From contig JAVKOQ010000563.1 in NCBI GenBank assembly GCA_031835245.1, positions 1-27,395 of the forward strand: a stretch of DNA of 27,395 bases, given 5' to 3'. The stretch comes from Balamuthia mandrillaris. Taxonomy: Eukaryota; Discosea; Longamoebia; Balamuthiidae. Position 1 is the stretch's first letter. Each line of letters begins with the position of its first letter. The translations under genes and the position numbers were made by a program. Shown in pieces: positions 9,481 through 18,951 of the stretch. Under the pieces are notes generated by a model. That model saw only the letters and a list, made by a program, of their open reading frames with translations, did no database searches and was not told the DNA's origin.

Positions 9481-11366
9481 CTAGACTTGACCCTTGCATT
9501 TGTCAAGGTTGGCGGCAGCCCAACCCAAACGCATTTGTCCCTTGTCAAAGATGCTGTAGTAGTTTTGCATCAAAGTATCTCCTACAATCAACAGACCTTT
9601 GAAAGCCATATTAAACCGAAGTGCAAGGAGGTGGAGGAGAAGGAGAAGGAGGAGGAGAAGGAGAAAGAGAAGGAGAAGGAGAAGGAGAAAGAGAAGGAGA
9701 AGGAGAAGAAGGAGAAGGAGAAGGAGAAGGAGAAGGAGAAGGAGAAGGGAGAAGGAGAAGGAGAAGGAGAAGGAGAAGGAGAAGGAGAAGGAGAAGGAGA
9801 AGGAGAAGGAAGGAGAAGGAGAAGAGAAGAGAAGGAGAAGGAGAAGGAGAAGGAGAAGGAGAAGGAGAAGGAGAAGGAGAAGGAGAAGGAGAAGGAGAGG
9901 GAGAAGGAGAAGGCGAAGGCGAAGGAGAAGGAGAAGGAGAGGGAGAAGTATTACTGCTTTGAATGCTTGCTCCAGTATCGGAAATGCCAAGGCAAGAATA
10001 GCCCGTCGCGTTAGCAAGAATGTAGTCTTTGGGAGCCATTTCCAGCACAACATCATTAAAGTGAAGAGTCATGTTGGGGAATTGGGCCAAATCCTGTTCG
10101 GAATACTTGAAACAGTTTCCAGTGAAAAGGTTATTCTTGTTACCACAAACTCCTGCTGGCGCTGTTTACATTAAATGATGAGAAGGAGGACAGAAAGATT
10201 TTAGTCGCGAGGAGATGAGGGGAGGAGAGGAGAGCAGAGCAGAGCAGAGGAGAGAATTTAGTACTCCGACTAACCTTGCTCGCTGGGAGTGGAGCATTTG
10301 AACAATTTTTGGAGGGTGGCTTGAACAGCAGCAAACGGTTTGGACGGAAGCAAAAAGATGTTAGTTCCAGAGTCGACAATACATCCTGTGGATAAACAAT
10401 GTGGAATGATTAGGCAAGAACAGATAACGCGATTTTTTAAAAAAAGAAGGGAAGACCTTGGCCAGCATTATAAGTGTAATAAATAGGAGGGAGTCCAATG
10501 CTGACACCATTCAGCTGAATATCTGTCATGTTGATGGTGTATGCTGGAAAATCAGTGTTAATAAGTGGCGTCCATTGAATGGATCCATGATACAATGATG
10601 GATCAGCTCCTCCCTGAATTGTAGAATAATATAAAGATTGAAAGAGAGTTTAGCTACAATTCTAATGAGAGAGAGAGAGAGAGAGAAAAATACCAAAGTG
10701 ATAACACCGCCTTCGTTTGCGTTGAGACACATAGAAACGACATTGTCAATGAGTCCAGCCTGAACAAATTGCTCGTAGGGAGCAACGCCACCCCAGGAAG
10801 AGGCTCCTGGGAAGGAGAAGCCAATCACACCGTCGATGTAGAAGAACTGTTGAAAGTTGGGAGTTTGGTACATGATTACACCAAATGGACTCTTGGCCTT
10901 GGTTTTGAAGAGGAGGAAGAAGGTAAGATTAGTGAGATACATAACCAGAAGAAGAAGAACAAGAAGAAGAAGAAGAAACAAGAAGAAGAAGAAGAAGAAG
11001 AAGAAGAAGAAGAAGAAGAAGAAGAAGAAGAAGAAGAAGAAGAAGAAGAAGAAGAAGGGAGAAAAGAAGAAGAAGAAGAACAAGAAGAACAAGAAGAAGA
11101 ACAAGAAGAAGAAGAACAAGAAGAACAAGAACAAGAAGAAGAAACAAGACCAACAAGAAGAAGAAGAACAAGAACAAGAAGAAGACGAAGACGAAGGACA
11201 AGAACAAGAACAAGAAGAACAAGAAGAAGAACAAGAAGAACAATAACAAGAAGAGGGAAGTAATGGTACATGAAGGTCGCCTATAGCAAAGACATCAGTG
11301 AAAACAGGGCCAGAGACAGTACAAACTTGAGTTGGATCAGTCAGATTGCACGTCTAAATGAAGAAT

Positions 11367-11411
<45 letters not shown>

Positions 11412-12132
11412 AAGTTGGTCAAACTTAAAAAAACAAAAACAATGACAACACAAAAGCACAGAGAATAGGTACTTGATAACTGTTGGAAAATCGGCAAGCT
11501 CCTTGATAACACTTATTGATAGTGGAAGAGGCAGCGATATCGAACTGGCCGGTCTTTTTAGGGTGGCACCCTGTACACCCCTTTCCAGGCACCAACATAT
11601 CCGTGCTCCTATAGTGGCGAGCATTACATGAGGCATTGAAACAAAAATAAAACGAAAAAAACGCTGATGAACAACGACGACGACAAAAAGTCGGAAGAAA
11701 GACTGGGAGAAGGTGGTAATGGTACCCAGTGTCGACGGCAATGGCGAAGGATTGGGGAGGAGTGCCAATGGAGACTTGCATCCAATAGATCCCATTCGGA
11801 AAGATGTTGCCTCCCATCGGTTCGTTCTCTGTGGTTCTTCGGTGTTTGTCAGTATTGAAGAGAAGGGAGGGAAGAGCACAGAAGGAGGGGAGAACAAACT
11901 TGTCGCTTTGGAGAGGAGAAGAAAGCAAAGAACTGATTCCGAGTGGGCGTTGGAAGAGAGCGTCGATGGCACGAGGGCCAGCGCTTTTCACTGTGGTATG
12001 GGCAAGAGGGATGGAGCGAAACCTACTGTTGTTGTTGTTGGTGACGGTGGTATCGTCGTTGGCCGCAGCCACACACAACAAGCAAGCACCCACGCAGGCG
12101 AGCAAAGCAAGAACGCTCGTCAAACTTTTCAT
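9481..12132 (-). CDS. Secreted pepsin-family (A1) aspartic protease
   Basis: Nine exons: 12132-11900, 11836-11726, 11608-11473, 11353-11270, 10897-10694, 10613-10457, 10385-10275, 10161-9955, 9596-9481; 1359 nt, 452 aa. Endopeptidase with two catalytic aspartates: DTG at residues 113-115 (AVDTGSTDM, formed across a splice) and DSG at 313-315 ([10 protein letters not shown]). The N-terminus [19 protein letters not shown] is a clear signal peptide, followed by a propeptide of about 75 residues and the flap-side strand [16 protein letters not shown]. Cysteine-rich CTGC...NKCYQGAC follows the first Asp, as in plant and protist A1 enzymes. The C-terminal [18 protein letters not shown] and [11 protein letters not shown] match the family end. 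It is probably lysosomal or secreted; no membrane anchor is seen. Two introns carry long purine-pyrimidine tracts. Confidence 0.93.
9633..9913. repeat. (GAGAAG)n homopurine tract in protease intron 8
   Basis: About 281 bases of plus strand with no pyrimidine, built of GGAGAA hexamers. It lies inside the intron 9954-9597, whose ends join ASIQS to LLIVGD in phase 1. On the coding strand it is a (CTTCTC)n polypyrimidine stretch. It is not coding, although long repetitive open frames run through it. Confidence 0.9.
10926..11250. repeat. (GAA)n-rich tract in protease intron 4
   Basis: GAA trinucleotide array, interrupted by AAC units, with about 100 uninterrupted purines at 10980-11080. It fills the intron 11269-10898; TTC on the coding strand. 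Confidence 0.9.
11372..11409. repeat. (GA)n microsatellite in protease intron 3
   Basis: GA dinucleotide run next to the exon 4 acceptor, CT on the coding strand. Confidence 0.9.
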
Positions 12133-12403
12133 CTTTGTTTCTATTCGTTTTTTTGTTCAGTTTTTGTAAGCACAGTTTGTTCACGTTTAGACCACCAAAT
12201 GTTCAATGATTGAGCACAAGAAGAAAACCCTCGAGTCAAACTATCCTAGCAACATATTGCATAGCAACCGGATTATTTCTTATTTAATACTTCGTGTGAC
12301 GTCATATATCCGAATTTTCTTTTGATTTTCTTAATTCAACACAATTATAAAAAGGGAAAAAAGTCTAAACTAAAAATTAAAAGGAAAAAGAAAGAGAAAA
12401 GCG
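12133..12403. promoter_or_regulatory. Divergent promoter, protease / D-glutamate cyclase
   Basis: 271 bases between two head-to-head starts. It contains a perfect palindromic CRE, TGACGTCA, at 12297-12304, about 100 bases before the cyclase start, and two AGCAAC half-sites near 12248 and 12263. The cyclase-proximal part is A-rich. Factor identity is not known here. Confidence 0.55.
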
Positions 12404-13067
12404 ATGAGTGACGAGGAAGACAAACGAAGCGCGGCGGTGGCCAGCAGTATCGCCAGCTTGGAGCGCATCATCAGCGTGGACCCCGGCAACAGAGGGATAG
12501 GCCCTCTGGTCATGGAGGGGGAGCTGATGAGGGCCGCGCGGGCTGCCTACCGCGCCAAGTCCGTGGCCATCGTCACCGGGTTCTACATTTTGGCTTGCCA
12601 CAGCCCTGAAACGGACGGTCCTCTTGGCGCCTTGGCCATGTCAGTCCTCTTCTTTCTTTCTTCCTTCTTTTTTTCCTCTTCTCACTTTGCTTTTTTTCTT
12701 TCTTGCCACAAGAGCGCGAGCGTTGGTGGGTTTAGGCAAAGAGGTGACGTTGGTGACGGACAAATGGGGCAAGGCTATCATGGAAGCCGCTATAGCAAAG
12801 GCCGACTTCAGCGCGGCCGCAGAAGACCGCATGAAGCCTCTGCTCATCTTTCCGGAGAGCCTTGAGGAGGGGCAGAGTTGGGAGGACGTGGCTGGACAGA
12901 TATTGGAGCAGCACAAGTTTGACCACCTTATTGCCATAGAGCGCGTGGTGCGTACCTCCATAGGAAAGAGCAGAGCGATAGGAGAGAAGAGAATGAAGAA
13001 AAGGAGAGATGGAGAGAGAAAGGGAAAGAGATGGACAGAGAGAGAGAAGGAGAGAGAGAGGGAATGG

Positions 13068-13139
<72 letters not shown>

Positions 13140-13746
13140 AGAGAGAGGGAGAGAGAAGGAAAGAAATGCAGAGGAGAGAGCGACAGCGAGAGTAATGTTA
13201 CATACTTATAAATTAACACAAATGAAGGGCGCAGCCAAAGATGGGCTCTACCACAACATGAGGGGACTGGACATCTCGGCCTACACCGCTCCCATCGATC
13301 ATCTCTTCCAGCAGGCCTATGCGCTCTCCAAGTCTAACCAAGACTCTGCTGCCACCGTCATCACCACCACAGGCATCGGCGACGGCGGCAACGAGATAGG
13401 AATGGGCAAAGTTATGAGCTTGGTGGAGCGGCACGTGCCTCGAGGGGAGACCATCGCCTGCGCCACTGCCACCGATAACCTCATCGTCACCGGAGTGTCC
13501 AACTGGGGAGGCTATGCGTTGGCTGCCGCTCTCGCTTTGTTGCATCGCAAAGAAACAGCGGATGAGGATGGAGCACAGCAGCCGTTGTTGACGACGAAGG
13601 AGGAGGAGAGCGAGCTGTTGGATGCCGTGTTGGCAGCGGGAGCAGTGGATGGACCGTTGATGAAGAGCGTTCGCTCGGTGGATGGTCTGCCCTTCGAGGA
13701 GTACGTGAAGATCTTGGAGCGGATCTGGGAGGTCTTCCTTCAATAA
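12404..13746 (+). CDS. D-glutamate cyclase (DUF4392 domain)
   Basis: Three exons, 12404-12639, 12713-12947 and 13228-13746; 990 nt, 329 aa. Family members convert D-glutamate to 5-oxo-D-proline; the human homologue DGLUCY is mitochondrial. Visible signatures: TGFYI followed by ETDGPLGA at the N-side, a KEVTLVTD segment, AIERVGAAKDGLYHNMRG, TGIGDGGNEIGMGKV (residues 205-219) and GVSNWGGYAL (246-255). These match the human protein block by block, including PIDHLF and a C-terminal VDGLPF. The protein is the cyclase domain alone, without the extra N-terminal region of vertebrate DGLUCY. No obvious targeting peptide is seen (MSDEEDKR start). Intron 2 carries a GA repeat on the coding strand, unlike other genes here. 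Confidence 0.93.
13068..13160. repeat. (GA)n microsatellite in cyclase intron 2
   Basis: Long GA dinucleotide run with a short G9 block, inside the intron 12948-13227. Here the purine strand is the coding strand. Confidence 0.9.
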
Positions 13747-13747
13747 A
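13742..13747 (+). terminator. AATAAA overlapping the cyclase stop codon
   Basis: The poly(A) signal AATAAA overlaps the TAA stop (13744-13746). Only 148 bases separate this stop from that of the convergent gene at 13895. Confidence 0.5.
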
Positions 13748-13894
13748 GAAACGAAGGAAAGAAAGGCGCACTCCTTGTTCACAAAAACGACAAACGACAA
13801 AAGAAAAGCAGTAAAAACAAACAGTTTTATACAAATGAAAGACTTCAAAAAACAAACTAACAGAGAAGGGCAACGCAGAAGCTCTCCCTATAAG

Positions 13895-14221
13895 TTATAT
13901 GCCGTAGCCTTTGGGCACCTCTCCAGTTCCTTTTTGTATGCCTTTCTCGACGTCCTTCTTCGGCACGTGTTTCTGTATTTTTTTTTTTAAAAAAAGATGA
14001 GGTTTTTCAAAACCTGAAAAAAACCTGCCGAACTTACAGCAGAAAAACTTTCCCTCCAAACGATCAAAAAAAAAAAAGAAGAAACAAAAACAAACCGTAG
14101 AAAAGAGTTTGTCGTCGATGATGGCCGGTTTGCTCGCTCCAGAAGAAGAAGCGTTGCTGGAGGTGGAAGAGCCAGCGCTCTTGATGTTGAACCCGTAGAC
14201 GTGTCCCTTGCCGGAAGACAT
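13895..14221 (-). CDS. Small protein of unknown function (67 aa)
   Basis: Two exons, 14221-14096 and 13972-13895, phase 0, 204 nt. The protein begins MSSGKGHVYGFNIKSAG, has a Ser-rich middle, then KPAIIDDKLFST | KHVPKKDVEKGIQKGTGEVP and ends KGYGI. No signal peptide, membrane segment or known motif is visible. The GTTTGT donor and TACAG acceptor match local practice. A very small extra exon near a GTAAGT at about 14033 is possible but does not keep frame in the versions I tried. Three CCAAT boxes lie upstream on its strand. I do not recognise the family. Confidence 0.6.
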   Translation of the reverse strand: MSSGKGHVYGFNIKSAGSSTSSNASSSGASKPAIIDDKLFSTVCFCFFFFFFDRLEGKFFCCKFGRFFSGFEKPHLFLKKKIQKHVPKKDVEKGIQKGTGEVPKGYGI

Positions 14222-14395
14222 TGTTTGTTTTTGTGTTTTTTTTTTGTTGGTTCGTTCGGTGTGTTACTTATTCGCGGTGCTGTTCAAAAAACACAACAAA
14301 AGGTGCCTCTTCCTCTTTGTCTGTTTTCTTTTGTATAATTGTTGCTATATTGATATTTTGTGCTATATTACGAAAAATATGAAAATAATTTGCTG

Positions 14396-14463
14396 ATTGG
14401 ACGGTTCGGAGTTTTGTTATGAAATTCTATTGGCTAGGAGAATTATTTTTGATTCTGGATTGG
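14396..14463 (-). promoter_or_regulatory. Three CCAAT boxes upstream of the small gene
   Basis: ATTGG on the plus strand (CCAAT on the minus) at 14396-14400, 14429-14433 and 14459-14463, spaced 33 and 30 bases. They lie 175-240 bases before the 14221 start, in a 321-base gap that holds no other gene. Confidence 0.4.
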
Positions 14464-14542
14464 TGGATTAAAAATTACAAAAAAAACCTGTACAATGAAG
14501 AGCGGGACATCAAACGGTGAAGGAGACAAAGCTGGGTATCAT

Positions 14543-16028
14543 TCAGTCTTCTTCCACATCAGAGTCCCCGAAGGCTACCATAGGCTTTGGCGTGTGCGTG
14601 GCCTTTTTGGAGAGGCGGCGTGTGTTTCGCCAGTAGACCGCTCCGGCCACGGCGAGGATCAACGCAACGACGACCACAGCCCCTAGAACAGCAACCACGT
14701 AGGCATAGGTCAGGTCTTCATCTTCTTCCTCCCCTCCATCCACCGTTGTACTCACATCTGGATCATACCTATTGGGAAAAGATCAACCCTATTAGCAGTA
14801 GAAGCAGAGCACGAGGGAAACGAAGAAGAAGAACAAGAACAAGCAAAAGGAAAACACAACAACAAGAAGAACGAGAAGAACAAAAGCTCAGGCACTTACA
14901 AGATATAGTTTTCAAACGCGTCAAACACAAAACGGACGGTATAAACGTTCGTTTCTTCGACCTCCCTCTTCCCATACAGGATATGTTTGACGGTTTTCAG
15001 CTCCCCATCCGCTATGTACTGATTCGTCAGACGAAGCGTCCAGGAGGTCCCAAGCCTGCCCGAGTAGAACTGAATGCCGGACAAACGACCCTCCTCGTCC
15101 TCCGCCAAGGAGGCGTCCAACCCCAAAGGAAGCTCCACCGCAACGACCACGTGGAAGGTGTTTTGCGCATCCGCAAACCCGCCCCTAGTAACGAAAGGAA
15201 AAAAGAAAAAGATAAAGAAGATAAGAGAAAGTCAGAACAATGTTTAGCGAACAGACGAACCATTGGTTCACTGCAAAGGTGAACTTGTAGGAATCGGGTT
15301 CAGCCGTGAAGTTGAGCCCCTCGTTCACCTGCAGGGTGGTTCTCTGGCCAAAGAGCTGGTTGCTGGCGCTGAAGACGGCGCCGTTGCCCAGAGGGATGGA
15401 GGCGAAGAGGGTGCGATCGGCGGCGAGGAGGGACTTTGCAAAAAAGTCTTGACCAAAGGCTGGCACAAAGTCCAGCGAGCCAATTATCTCATTCACAGCT
15501 GAACTCAGCTCAAAACCTATTTTGTTTTTGTTTTTTCCACAACAACAAATAAAATGAGAAAAAAATAAGAAAAAATAAAACCAAAGAAAGAACGAAACTG
15601 GTATTTCCCAGCAAAGGAATGTCATCGTCAAGGTCCACATCAAGGGAAAGCTGCCTCTTCCCCTCAGGAATGGGTCCTCTTTGCTCGAAGGAGTCGTACT
15701 TGAACTTCAATGGCTCCTTGGTGGCCAATGTGTGGCCATCGCTCGGATCCACAAAGTAAACGCGGAAGCCGTGCTCCCCTTTGCGAAACAGTATCCGCAG
15801 GTTGTTGGTGGCCAGACGGATGGAGCCCGGTTCCTCTTCCAGTTCGACAATGCCCGTTTCCCCTGCGGGTAACGCATCGGCCTCTCCCACGCCAAGAAGG
15901 CCTTCCACAAAATCCTCTTCCTCCTCCTCCTCTTCTTGTCGTAGAACACCTGCTCTGCTTGTGGTCGTTGTGAAGAGGATGGTGGCAAAGAGCAAGACGA
16001 GCAGCGAGTATCGCAGCAAGGCGGTCAT
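14543..16028 (-). CDS. Type I single-pass membrane protein, unknown function (398 aa)
   Basis: Four exons, 16028-15599, 15516-15261, 15184-14900 and 14768-14543; 1197 nt. The N-terminal MTALLRYSLLVLLFATILF is a signal peptide, followed by an acidic stretch (EEEEEEEDF). The long extracytoplasmic region looks beta-rich, with segments such as YKFTFAVNQWGGF, FHVVVAVELP and a final YDPDVSTT. A transmembrane helix lies at about residues 348-369 (VVAVLGAVVVVALILAVAGA), then a basic stop-transfer WRNTRR and a ~28-residue acidic-ended tail (DSDVEED). The lumenal domain with a terminal YDPD motif before the helix recalls uncharacterised membrane proteins of amoebae, but I cannot name a family. No enzyme motif is seen. 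It is divergent from the repeat-protein gene at 16570. Confidence 0.8.
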
Positions 16029-16569
16029 TCTTTGTCTTCTTTTTTTTTTGCCTGTATTTTTTTGAACAAGCTGGTTAATTTTGTAAATGAGTAGCCCCGA
16101 TAATCGGATAATTTGGTTATAAAAGATCGTATCAGGCTAATTTAATCTAATGATAGGTTACCGTCGACACCTTAAATATATTCCAAGTTAGGAAACCAAG
16201 ATTAAGGAGAATTCTCTCCTGCAAAGATTTCGTCGAGAGAAGTGAATTGTTTTCAGAAAAGCTTTCATGGGGATGGAACAAAACGAGATGGACCGATGCA
16301 GCGCTGCAGTTCCTTTTTGTTTTTTTATCTCGCTTCCCATTTTCTTCTCCTCCAAGAGAGAGACCGATGGAATGTGCGGTGAAAGTAAAGGAGAGTGTTT
16401 GGCCTGTATGACCCATTCCCCAACAGGAGAGTGAGATACCCAACTATAAAATCACTTCAACAAAACGGGTTTCATCCTCTCAACATTCACAAACACAACA
16501 AGAAACAAAAACAAACATAAACAGAACAACAGAAACAGAACAACAAACCTTGCAGCAACAACAACAAGA
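16029..16569. promoter_or_regulatory. Divergent intergenic region with TATA box of repeat gene 1
   Basis: 541 bases between head-to-head starts. Visible elements: a GTCGAC-CTTAAA element at 16163-16176, a TATA box CTATAAAATC at 16444-16453 (about 125 bases before the plus-strand start), and a CA/AAC-rich 5' UTR. From about 16260 the region aligns loosely with the upstream region of the second repeat gene. Confidence 0.65.
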
Positions 16570-17688
16570 ATGAAGGCTGGTGTGATGCTTTGCTTGTGGT
16601 TGGCATTCTTTGCCGCGGCCGCCTTGGCTGGCCGAGGTGATGTGAACTATGGCGGAGGGGATGTCCGCTATGACGGCGACGTGGTGACTTACGATGGCGG
16701 CGATGTTCGCTATGATGGCGGCAATGTCATGACCTATGATGGCGGCGACATTGAGTACGATGGTGGAGACATCCGTTATGATGGTGGCGATATTCGTTAT
16801 GACGGAGGAGACATTCGTTACGATGGCGGGGACGTTCGTTATGATGGTGGCAACATCTATGACGGTGGCGATATCCGTTACGACGGCGGTGACATCCGAT
16901 ATGACGGTGGGGATGTGCGCCACGATGGAGGCAACGTGATGTACGATGGAGGCAACGTGATGTACGACGGAGGTGATGTTCGTTATGATGGAGGGGACAT
17001 CTACGCTGGCTATGATGGTGGCGACATTGCCTATGGAGGCGACGTACGCTATGATGGTGGTGACATTAGCTACGATGGCGGCGATGTTCGCTATGACGGC
17101 GGCAATGTGGTTTATGGTGGAGGAGACGTTCGCTACGATGGCGGCGATATTAGCTATGATGGAGGTGACATTCGTTATGATGGAGGCAATGTGATGACCT
17201 ACGACGGTGGTGACATTCGCTACGATGATTATGACGGAGGCGACGTGGTCTACGATGGCGGTGATGTGCGCTATGACGGCGGTAACGTGGTGACCTACGA
17301 TGGCGGTGACATCCGTTATGATGGTAACGTGGTGACCTACGATGGTGGTGATGTGCGTTACGATGGAGGCAACGTGGTGTACGATGGGGGTGATGTTCGC
17401 TATGATGGTTGTTACGACGGAGGAAACATCTACGATGGAGGTGACATTCGTTATGACGGTGGCGATATCCGTTACGATGGAGGAGATGTTGATTATGATG
17501 GTGGAGATGTGGTCTATGACGGCGGGGACGTGGACTACGATGGGTATGATGGAGGCAACGTGGTCTACGACGGAGGCGATGTGGCCTATGACGGCAATGC
17601 CTACGATGATGGAAACGTGGTGGCCTATAATTCCAACAACAGCGGCGACAAGAGCTCTGCTGCTTCCCTGGTTGCTTTCTGGCTCTGA
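16570..17688 (+). CDS. Secreted Gly/Asp/Tyr heptapeptide-repeat protein 1 (372 aa)
   Basis: Intronless. The start is set by a signal peptide (MKAGVMLCLWLAFFAAAALA, likely cut after residue 20). The mature protein opens GRGDVNYGG and then consists of roughly 45 copies of a seven-residue unit, consensus Y-D-G-G-[DN]-[IV]-x with x mostly R, V, S or M. Some units are shortened or carry an inserted residue (for example VVTYDGG, NIYDGG). Residue 281 is the only cysteine of the mature chain. The C-terminus leaves the repeat: DGNVVAYNSNN, a Ser-rich spacer, then SLVAFWL at the very end. Synonymous codons vary between units, so the protein repeat is conserved beyond the DNA repeat. Secretion is clear; function is not. 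Structural, wall or matrix, adhesive or metal-binding roles are inferences from composition. Paralogue of the gene at 18952. Confidence 0.9.
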   Translation: MKAGVMLCLWLAFFAAAALAGRGDVNYGGGDVRYDGDVVTYDGGDVRYDGGNVMTYDGGDIEYDGGDIRYDGGDIRYDGGDIRYDGGDVRYDGGNIYDGGDIRYDGGDIRYDGGDVRHDGGNVMYDGGNVMYDGGDVRYDGGDIYAGYDGGDIAYGGDVRYDGGDISYDGGDVRYDGGNVVYGGGDVRYDGGDISYDGGDIRYDGGNVMTYDGGDIRYDDYDGGDVVYDGGDVRYDGGNVVTYDGGDIRYDGNVVTYDGGDVRYDGGNVVYDGGDVRYDGCYDGGNIYDGGDIRYDGGDIRYDGGDVDYDGGDVVYDGGDVDYDGYDGGNVVYDGGDVAYDGNAYDDGNVVAYNSNNSGDKSSAASLVAFWL

Positions 17689-18015
17689 AAAGGCTGTTAC
17701 AGTGCAAAGACCATGCTGGTTAGAATCAGCAGCCGAAGCAGTTTTAAAGAGTTGTGCGTTTTAGATGTTTACCTTTCCTTTCCTTCAATATAACAAATTT
17801 GTTAGCATGCCCATTCCTTTTCTATTGTTGAGGATAGTGTGGTGGTTTTGTTTGTTTGCCTTTGAGAAATGTGTATCTGTTCCAACAGTCAACGATGATC
17901 TTTGCTTCCATGCCTCTCCGCTTGACATGAGTAAATTTGCTAACAAACACTCTCTAGCACCAACCAATGGGCACCACTTGTTGTCGAGAAGAGAGGAGAG
18001 GTTTGCTAGTTTCAT

Positions 18016-18170
18016 ACAACAAACTCAACAAACCGTTCCAACAAAGAACAGAGACTGGCAGGCACTTCTTTACGGCGACTCCTTTGGCTGGTCTATGGTG
18101 GAGGAAATGTTCGCTACAGAGGCAGTGACGCTCGGTATGGGATGGCTGTAGCCGTGGACTACGATAGTCG
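18016..18170 (+). pseudogene. Decayed 5' fragment of a third heptad-repeat gene
   Basis: 18059-18090 resembles the signal-peptide coding stretch of the two intact genes (GGCA-TTCTTT-C-GCG-C--CCTT-GGCTGG). It is followed directly by DNA readable as YGGGNVRYRGSDARYG and then VDYD, a degraded form of the repeat. Upstream, 18016-18050 has CAACAAA-rich sequence like their 5' UTRs. The start codon is missing and the region has no continuous repeat frame, so it is a relic of the host's own gene. Confidence 0.55.
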
Positions 18171-18491
18171 GTGTTGTAATTGGCCACTCTTTTGGATGTC
18201 TCCACGAAGTTGATAACTTTCAACAGTGACGTGAAAGCAGTGGAGAGCAAAGGAGAGGAAGGAGGAGGAGGAGCAGATAGAGGGAGGAAGGCATACATGG
18301 GGGCAATCCGTGGGAGTATTGCAGGCAATTTGTTGATCGGCAGAAAGTGACTTTGAGGTTAGCAAGCTCACAGAATTGTGAAGCGATTTCAGCCAACGAA
18401 ATACGCCTATATAGTGGGACGGAGGTTCCGGCGCTTTCTCAATCCCTTGTACCAGTTAATCGTGTTTGTCTCATCACAGGGCAAGTGATAG

Positions 18492-18496
<5 letters not shown>

Positions 18497-18529
<33 letters not shown>

Positions 18530-18530
18530 C
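18497..18530. repeat. (GA)n microsatellite, intergenic
   Basis: GA dinucleotide run in the gap between the two repeat-protein genes. Confidence 0.85.
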
Positions 18531-18951
18531 GGGGGGCCGGCATGAGCAGAATGATTGGAATGAGGAAAAACATTATTTTGGCATAGAAGGTGGGTACTTC
18601 TCTCCTGTAGTTCACTTATTCTTCTAACGGAGCAACACACCTTGTGTTATCGAATGCAACGCGGCTAATATTGAAATAAGAAACGAATCCAAAGTAGTTT
18701 TCATAGGAATGGAATGAAGCTAGATGGACCAATGCTGCTGCAGTCTCTCTTTTTCCTCCTCCTCCAACAGGGAGATGAAATGTCGTGTAAAAGTGAAGGG
18801 GAGTGTTTGACAGTATTGCCAACTTCCCAAAAGGAGAATGAGATGCCCAACTATAAAATCAATGCACTTCATTCTCTCTAGACATTCACAAAAACGCACA
18901 CTACAAAACAACAGAAACAGAACAACAAACCTTGCAGCAACAACAACAAGA

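Larger units (their letters stand above)
17689..18951. promoter_or_regulatory. Intergenic region between the two repeat-protein genes
   Basis: 1263 bases. It holds a probable decayed third copy of the repeat gene (18016-18170), a GA microsatellite (about 18497-18530), and from about 18700 the promoter and 5' UTR of repeat gene 2 with a TATA box CTATAAAATC at 18851-18860 (100 bases before the start). The remainder (17689-18015 and 18171-18490) shows no gene that I can support. Confidence 0.55.

Noticed and set aside
9160-10014. Long plus-strand open frame rich in Lys/Glu
   Set aside because: It is antisense to the protease and mostly translates the GGAGAA repeat; the minus-strand exons explain the region fully.
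10769-11263. Plus-strand poly-Glu and poly-Lys frames
   Set aside because: They are translations of the GAA array inside a protease intron.
12948-13211. Intron 2 of the cyclase reads through in frame as an Arg/Glu-rich insert
   Set aside because: The readthrough meets a stop before exon 3, and removing it joins AIERV to GAAKDG exactly as in the family.
16736-17764. Met/Val/Thr-rich overlapping frames on the plus strand
   Set aside because: These are shifted-frame readings of the heptad repeat, which lacks stops in other frames; they have no signal peptide and no flanking support. The same holds for 19289-20395.
17765-18151. 128-codon plus-strand open frame
   Set aside because: It has no family resemblance and overlaps the repeat-gene relic in a frame that does not read the relic's repeat motifs.
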